This document shows positions 60,027-64,000 of a DNA stretch of 64,000 nucleotides, piece by piece. Under the pieces are notes generated by a model. That model searched no databases and had not been told where the DNA came from. It worked only from the letters and a program-made list of their open reading frames with translations. Source of the stretch: Alkalicoccus saliphilus (GTDB lineage Bacteria; Bacillota; Bacilli; Bacillales; Salisediminibacteriaceae). Every line of letters begins with the position of its first letter. The stretch's first letter is position 1. The translations under genes were made by a program, and so were the position numbers. The stretch is from assembly GCF_003044065.1 (NCBI RefSeq), contig NZ_PZJJ01000002.1:1-64000 (forward strand), given 5' to 3'.

Positions 60027-60869
60027 ATGATTATTCCGGCTGTTTTATGGAATAAGTGGATTTGGCTGTTGAGTGTACCTGTACTTATTATTGGAGTGGT
60101 GATTTTACTTATTTACCTGTTTCAGGACCGCCTCATATTCTATCCACAGACAATTACTGAAGAAGAAGCTGATAGAGTCTCACAAATGTACGAACGAGCA
60201 GAAGAAGTAATGTTTACTGGTGGAGAAGGGAAGGAGCTGCACGGGTGGCTTGTACATCCGCGTAAAAAAGCTGAAGAAGAAAAACTCTTAATATATTACG
60301 GGGGCAATGCGGAAGAATTATCCGGACAAATATCATTGATGTCTGAAAATCTTGCGGACTGGACGATACTGCTCGTCAACTACCGTGGTTATGGAATGAG
60401 TGAAGGAACTCCTGACGAAGAAATGATGTATGAAGATGCGCTTGCTGTGTTTGATAATGTGAATGGATTAATGGATCATGATCCTGCAAAGACGGTATTG
60501 ATGGGAAGGAGTATCGGTACTGGAATTGCTGTGAAAGTCGCCTCAGAAAGACAGGTGGACGGGATGGTGCTGATCACTCCATTTGATTCACTGAAGGAAG
60601 TGGCCCGCTATCACTATCCTTTTCTTCCAGTGTCATGGCTGCTGCGTTATTCGTTTGATTCCGCTTCCCGCATCAACGATACTGACGCACCTCTTTTGAT
60701 TATTGCCGGAGGAGAGGATCATATAATTCCGGAAGAACGGGCGCTGAGGCTGCTGGAAGAAAAAGAAGGAACATCTGATTATGAATTTATCGAAAATCGG
60801 GGGCATAATGATATTCATTCCTCGCCGCGCTTTTGGGAAGCTATAAAAAATTTTTTAATAAAAAGATAA
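60027..60869 (+). CDS. Membrane-anchored alpha/beta hydrolase (BEM46/YqkD-like)
   Basis: This 280-residue protein has a transmembrane helix at about 10-32 and the motif QDRLIFYPQTITEE typical of this group. The nucleophile is in VLMGRSIGTGIAVKVA, the acid in IIAGGEDHIIPEE and the His in ENRGHNDIHSSP. NYRGYGMSEGTPDEE is also characteristic. It is probably a membrane-bound serine hydrolase of unknown substrate. ATG 60027 is eight bases after AAAGGAG. It is followed by the structured non-coding region. Confidence 0.85.
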   Translation: MIIPAVLWNKWIWLLSVPVLIIGVVILLIYLFQDRLIFYPQTITEEEADRVSQMYERAEEVMFTGGEGKELHGWLVHPRKKAEEEKLLIYYGGNAEELSGQISLMSENLADWTILLVNYRGYGMSEGTPDEEMMYEDALAVFDNVNGLMDHDPAKTVLMGRSIGTGIAVKVASERQVDGMVLITPFDSLKEVARYHYPFLPVSWLLRYSFDSASRINDTDAPLLIIAGGEDHIIPEERALRLLEEKEGTSDYEFIENRGHNDIHSSPRFWEAIKNFLIKR

Positions 60870-60941
60870 TGTTTAGCTGTCTTCGGAAAATTATCACTTT
60901 TTTTAATATACAGGGTTAGTTTCTTAAAAAGCGGGTATATA

Positions 60942-60947
60942 TATAAT
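60942..60947 (+). promoter_or_regulatory. -10 box of the putative structured RNA
   Basis: TATAAT at 60942-60947 sits in TATATATAATAA. A matching -35 is weak (TTAGTT at 60916 or GTTTCT at 60919). Transcription would start near 60954, about seven bases before the closing helix of the RNA. Confidence 0.45.
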
Positions 60948-60953
60948 AACAAC

Positions 60954-61372
60954 AGAATTAATTCACACTGCAGGAGACTCAGCCATCGCGTTGATTCCGC
61001 GACTGACCTGAGTGGCTGATACGCCCCTTTAACGAAATGAAAGCTTTACAATGTAGAGTTTCCTGTTTCGGATGATGAGTAAGCTGTATCAAGCCGATGA
61101 AAGGGCATAGAATCTTATGTTTACCTGATTTTTTATCTGCTGGACAGACGACTACGTCGGGTACAAAAGATTCAGTGAACCTCCATAGGAGAGATGCCCG
61201 ATTGAAAAGCCTGCGGAAAGCAGCTGAGACTGAAGCCTGTTACACCGCTCCAGTAAGTAGTCTAAGGATGAAATCTGGAATGAAGGTTACCAGAGCACAG
61301 TCAAGAAATGGTTGGGTCCCCTCCAGTGTGAATAAGCAAAAGCGGCATCGGTAGAAACTGATGCCGCTTTTG
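60954..61372 (+). ncRNA. Putative large structured non-coding RNA, unassigned
   Basis: There is no credible ORF between the hydrolase and the stress-protein gene, but the sequence folds into a closed unit. ATTCACACTG (60961-60970) pairs perfectly with CAGTGTGAAT (61324-61333). Inside are TCAGCCA/TGGCTGA (60979-60985/61013-61019) capped by TCGCG/CGCGA, CTTTAC/GTAGAG (61044-61058), and a nested domain GGGCAT/ATGCCC (61103-61108/61194-61199). That domain encloses GAATCTT/AAGATTC (61110-61116/61167-61173) and CTCC/GGAG (61181-61191). CTGC-GGAAA-GCAG (61211-61223) is a small hairpin. A perfect 12-bp terminator ends it. I found no signature of RNase P, tmRNA, 6S, SRP, group I/II introns or common riboswitches. 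Confidence 0.6.
61338..61372 (+). terminator. Intrinsic terminator of the putative structured RNA
   Basis: AAAAGCGGCATC at 61338-61349 pairs perfectly with GATGCCGCTTTT at 61360-61371. Four bases separate it from the closing helix of the RNA. The T run is partly inside the stem. Confidence 0.85.
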
Positions 61373-61453
61373 TATGAAGATTTACGAAAGGGTTAAAAAC
61401 TTACCGGAGTCAGTAATAGCAGCGGTTAAAGTGGACTGCAAATAAAAAGTTTT

Positions 61454-61996
61454 CTAGCGACCGGGACTTTTTTCTTCAGAATCTTTGTCTTCTGTGAATT
61501 TAACGTCTCCCTCAGAAGATGAATCTGAACCAATAGATTCTTCACTCCGGCCGGGTTCGGGTGACGCTTCGTTTTCTGCTGGCTGGTCGGCTGCGGTTTC
61601 GGAAGCGGCAGGAGCCAATATAACAATATTACCTTTATTAATTTCAGCAGCATATCGTTCGGCTTCCTCTTGAGGGAAACCATGTTCTGTGAAGTTAAAA
61701 GGCTCTTTTGCATCGTTAGCAGAAGTGTCCCCGCTGAATTCCGTCTGTCCTTTAAAGGCAGTTTTTATTTTTTCCATAAAGGACATTTTTTCTTCCGGTG
61801 ATTCTTCAATCTCTTCAGGGTTTTCCACGAGCTTTTCTGTTTTAGCAGAAGTCTCGTCACGCAGCCAGTCGGTTTTTTCTTTATCATTTACAACAATTAT
61901 GATTTCTTCCGGTCGATGCCCTTCAACTTGAAGGTTTTCCACAGACTCTTTGGCCTCTTCTTCAGATTCATAAATGCCTGCAACTCTTCGTTTCAC
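61454..61996 (-). CDS. General stress protein, GSP17M/YflT-like
   Basis: This 180-residue protein has an N-terminal YflT/GSP17M domain: KRRVAGIYESEEEAKESVEN, LQVEGHRPEEIIIVVNDKEK, EKIKTAFKG, and FTEHGFPQEEAERYAAEINK GNIVILA. The C-terminal 55 residues are a disordered acidic Glu/Ser tail ending KSPGR. B. subtilis relatives are SigB-controlled; a SigB-like promoter is visible at 62033-62059. The start is GTG at 61996 after AGGAGGGAT. The exact function is unknown. Confidence 0.82.
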   Translation of the reverse strand: MKRRVAGIYESEEEAKESVENLQVEGHRPEEIIIVVNDKEKTDWLRDETSAKTEKLVENPEEIEESPEEKMSFMEKIKTAFKGQTEFSGDTSANDAKEPFNFTEHGFPQEEAERYAAEINKGNIVILAPAASETAADQPAENEASPEPGRSEESIGSDSSSEGDVKFTEDKDSEEKSPGR

Positions 61997-62032
61997 AAAT
62001 ATCCCTCCTTATAATTCACTCTTTACTCCATT

Positions 62033-62059
62033 ATTCCCATCGAAGCTGTCCGGTAAAAC
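62033..62059 (-). promoter_or_regulatory. SigB-like promoter of the stress-protein gene
   Basis: On the minus strand GTTTTA (62059-62054) and GGGAAT (62038-62033) are 15 bases apart, one mismatch each from the SigB consensus GTTTAA / GGGTAT. It lies about 40 bases upstream of the gene start. Confidence 0.5.
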
Positions 62060-62234
62060 AATAACTTTTTTCGTAATGTATTCTCTAACATATCATCACG
62101 TTTAAAAAAGCAGCAGGAGATTGGATACCAAGCAAAATTTTATAAAACTTTACTAACGAAAGCAGGAAAAGATTAATCAGCTGCAGAAAGTAGTTTCGTG
62201 TCCTGAAATAGTTCAGTTTATTAAGGAGGGTACT

Positions 62235-63479
62235 ATGGCTGTTACGGAACTGGAGATATTAAAAAAACGATTTATGGCAATGAGAAAGCTGTCAGAGAAA
62301 ATTGTGGAGCCTCTTGAAAAAGAAGACTATGTTGTGCAGGCTGTGGAAGATGTGAGTCCGCCGAAATGGCACCTGGCCCACACTACCTGGTTTTTTGAAG
62401 AATTTATTTTGAAGCAGCGGATCGAAGGTTATGAATACTACTTAAAAGACGCCAGAAAGCTCTTTAATTCTTATTATGAAACGATAAGCCGTCCGTTCCC
62501 CCGGTCGATGCGCGGTCTGATTACGAGACCGACAGTAGATGAAATAAAAACATACCGCAGGCAAGTAGATAAAAATATGGAAAAGCTCCTGGACAGCTCA
62601 GCACCTGATAAGGAGCTGGTCCACTTGATGGAGCTTGGAATCCAGCACGAGCAGCAGCATCAGGAACTATTAATAACAGATACAAAATTTAATTTATCGG
62701 TTAATCCGTCAGAACCGGTGTACAGTTCCCAGTTTCGGGACAGTCCAATCACCGGCCTTCCGGAAATAATGAACTGGATTCCTTTTGACGAAGGAGTAAT
62801 CACTGTCGGGACGAACGACGAGTATTTTTCTTTTGATAATGAACAGCCGGAGCACCGGCATTATGTGTATTCATATAAAATTGCAGACCGTCCGGTATCG
62901 AACAGAGAATTTATTCAATTTATAAATGACGGAGGATACGAAACTCCGGACTACTGGCTGTCGGATGGCTGGGCGGCTGTAAAACAGGAAAATTGGAAAG
63001 CCCCTCTTTACTGGGAAAAATCTGGTGGGAAGTGGACCCATTTTTCGTTGACAGGGCGCAAAAATATCAACTTGGATGCTCCTGTTCAGCACGTAAGTTA
63101 TTTTGAAGCGGACGCGTATGCCAGGTGGGCAGGTGCCAGGCTGCCAACAGAATTCGAGTGGGAAAATGCATTAAAAGAAGATGTAAGCGACGGGTGCTGT
63201 CTGGAACAGACGATTGGACTGGAGAACAGCCAGTTGTCGAATCTTCACACCGGATACGTCTGGGAATGGACAGCAAGTCCCTACGTGGCGTACCCGCAGG
63301 CGGCTCGTCCGGAAGGGGCGCTCGGGGAATACAACATGAAGTTTATGAACAGTCAGATGGTACTTCGGGGAGGTTCTGCCTTTACTCCTAAAACACACAT
63401 ACGCGGAACGTACCGCAATTTTTTCCCTCCGGAAAAACGATGGCAGTGCATGGGAATCCGACTGGCTGCCAATGTGTAA
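62235..63479 (+). CDS. egtB: EgtB-type sulfoxide synthase (ergothioneine biosynthesis)
   Basis: This 414-residue non-heme iron enzyme has a DinB-like N-terminal domain with the iron His in PKWHLAHTTWFFEEFIL and the HEQQHQELLITD motif (two His). The C-terminal FGE-sulfatase-like domain contains VSNREFIQFINDGGYETPDY, GARLPTEFEWENAL, GYVWEWTASPY and RGGSAFTPKTHIRGTYRNFF. EgtB joins a thiol to trimethyl-histidine. The histidine methyltransferase EgtD is not adjacent in the window, so its partner must be elsewhere or the substrate differs. TTAAGGAGGGT precedes the ATG. A MOSC protein gene follows 36 bases downstream. Confidence 0.9.
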   Translation: MAVTELEILKKRFMAMRKLSEKIVEPLEKEDYVVQAVEDVSPPKWHLAHTTWFFEEFILKQRIEGYEYYLKDARKLFNSYYETISRPFPRSMRGLITRPTVDEIKTYRRQVDKNMEKLLDSSAPDKELVHLMELGIQHEQQHQELLITDTKFNLSVNPSEPVYSSQFRDSPITGLPEIMNWIPFDEGVITVGTNDEYFSFDNEQPEHRHYVYSYKIADRPVSNREFIQFINDGGYETPDYWLSDGWAAVKQENWKAPLYWEKSGGKWTHFSLTGRKNINLDAPVQHVSYFEADAYARWAGARLPTEFEWENALKEDVSDGCCLEQTIGLENSQLSNLHTGYVWEWTASPYVAYPQAARPEGALGEYNMKFMNSQMVLRGGSAFTPKTHIRGTYRNFFPPEKRWQCMGIRLAANV

Positions 63480-63515
63480 CATGCTGAGTTCGTGAAATTA
63501 AAGGAGTATTCAGAT

Positions 63516-64000
63516 ATGGAAACAGGAACAATTCAACAGCTTATAAGATACCCGGTAAAATCGTTTGGCGGAGAATGTGTTATGAGCACCCGTGTAATGA
63601 ATTATGGTTTGTACGGGGACCGGAGCCACGTGTTTCTCGATGAAAGCCGGGAAGGAAAGTTCTTAACAATTACACAGTTTAAGCAAATGGCTCTATATAA
63701 AGCAGCTTTTACCGGAGCGGAAAAGGACGAGGAATTCCCAGAGGTAACAATTGTTACACCTTCAGGGAACCGTATGAACTGGGGCGGAGAGGAGTTAAAA
63801 AAGGAAATTGAGAAAGGCTCTTCAACCCATGTCGCCTTTAAAAAGTACGAACCGGAATTAGTGCCGGCTGGAGCGATTGAAGAAGAGCATATCCTTTTAA
63901 TTACAGATGCTTCCTTATCCAGGCTGGAAGAGATATGGGGGAAGAAAAAGCTCGATGCAATGAGGTTTCGTCCGAATATTATTTTGTCACTGAAAAACAA
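63516..64000 (+). CDS. MOSC-domain protein (partial, runs off the window)
   Basis: The frame is open from ATG 63516, which follows AAAGGAG, to the end of the window (161 codons). It begins METGTIQQLIRYPVKSFGGE, the usual MOSC N-terminal beta-barrel opening, continues GLYGDRSHVFLDE and FLTITQFKQMALYKA, and reaches the MOSC segment LDAMRFRPNIILSL. MOSC proteins carry sulfur or bind molybdopterin and act in N-hydroxylated compound reduction or metal-sulfur chemistry. It is probably co-transcribed with egtB, another sulfur-related gene. Confidence 0.83.
   Translation, partial: METGTIQQLIRYPVKSFGGECVMSTRVMNYGLYGDRSHVFLDESREGKFLTITQFKQMALYKAAFTGAEKDEEFPEVTIVTPSGNRMNWGGEELKKEIEKGSSTHVAFKKYEPELVPAGAIEEEHILLITDASLSRLEEIWGKKKLDAMRFRPNIILSLKN

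Noticed and set aside
61097-61354. 85-codon plus-strand ORF inside the structured region
   Set aside because: No ribosome binding site, non-coding composition, and its stop lies inside the terminator stem; the RNA interpretation explains the sequence better.
60954-61372. Group I or group II intron
   Set aside because: GACTAC (61150-61155) and GTAGTC (61257-61262) recall P7 of group I introns, but the other core elements are missing or in the wrong order, and no group II domain V is present.
63602-64000. Minus-strand ORF at the right edge
   Set aside because: It is the reverse shadow of the partial MOSC gene, whose plus-strand frame is open, has a ribosome binding site and shows family motifs.

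Overview
The window reads as a chromosomal segment of a Bacillaceae bacterium (Bacillota), probably a halophilic or alkaliphilic relative of Bacillus such as the Alkalicoccus/Salisediminibacterium group. The family call rests on recognisable SinR, GltC, MhqR-type, DbpA (YxiN), OpuAC and YtrA-type proteins and on AGGAGG-type ribosome binding sites. The halophile suggestion is inference from the very acidic secreted lipoproteins (OpuAC, ModA, the 47.7-48.5 kb lipoprotein). No rRNA, tRNA, CRISPR array or prophage was seen. The left edge holds the end of an IS3-family insertion sequence that has cut off the front of a gene. Layout: 0-5 kb: IS end and truncated gene, a chromate-type transporter, a DMT exporter divergent from an XRE-cupin regulator, and a GNAT acetyltransferase. 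5.1-12.5 kb: a co-directional catabolic cluster (metal-dependent amidohydrolase, small Rieske ferredoxin, aldehyde dehydrogenase, ferredoxin-NADP reductase, OpuAC betaine-binding lipoprotein, VOC protein, metallo-beta-lactamase hydrolase, MaoC-like protein). 12.7-19 kb: a DUF4349 lipoprotein behind an ECF-sigma-like promoter, then signalling genes (MEDS histidine kinase, PAS-GGDEF-EAL protein, LytTR response regulator). 21.7-26 kb: DbpA helicase and a compact quinone-stress locus (MarR/MhqR-type repressor, ring-cleaving dioxygenase, flavin reductase, MhqD-type esterase) with two visible palindromic operators. 26-34 kb: BrnQ, small proteins, several GNATs, VOC and PPOX proteins and a membrane-anchored hydrolase. 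33.9-36.6 kb: a cobalamin riboswitch, terminator and metE. 37.7-39.7 kb: a YtrA-like regulator with an ABC exporter whose ATPase carries an in-frame amber stop. 39.9-49 kb: PAP2 phosphatase, ATP-grasp ligase, HSL-family esterase, D-serine dehydratase, ModA, a polysaccharide deacetylase with four LysM repeats, and a lipoprotein. 49.5-52.6 kb: NADP-glutamate dehydrogenase divergent from a GltC-like regulator, then a SinR homologue. 54-64 kb: LLM flavin oxidoreductase, a two-domain nitrilase-superfamily protein with a dead second domain, MFS transporter, membrane hydrolase, a general stress protein, the ergothioneine-type enzyme EgtB and a partial MOSC protein. The most interesting unexplained object lies at about 60954-61372. 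It is an apparently non-coding unit of about 420 nt with a TATAAT box just upstream, a perfect 10-bp pairing between its two ends, several nested internal helices and a perfect 12-bp intrinsic terminator. I read it as a large structured non-coding RNA that I cannot assign to a known family. Other points worth checking are the amber-interrupted ABC ATPase, the fused active/inactive nitrilase pair, the Rieske protein with an enlarged cluster-binding loop, dispersed intergenic repeats, and a 16-bp-armed inverted repeat upstream of sinR.
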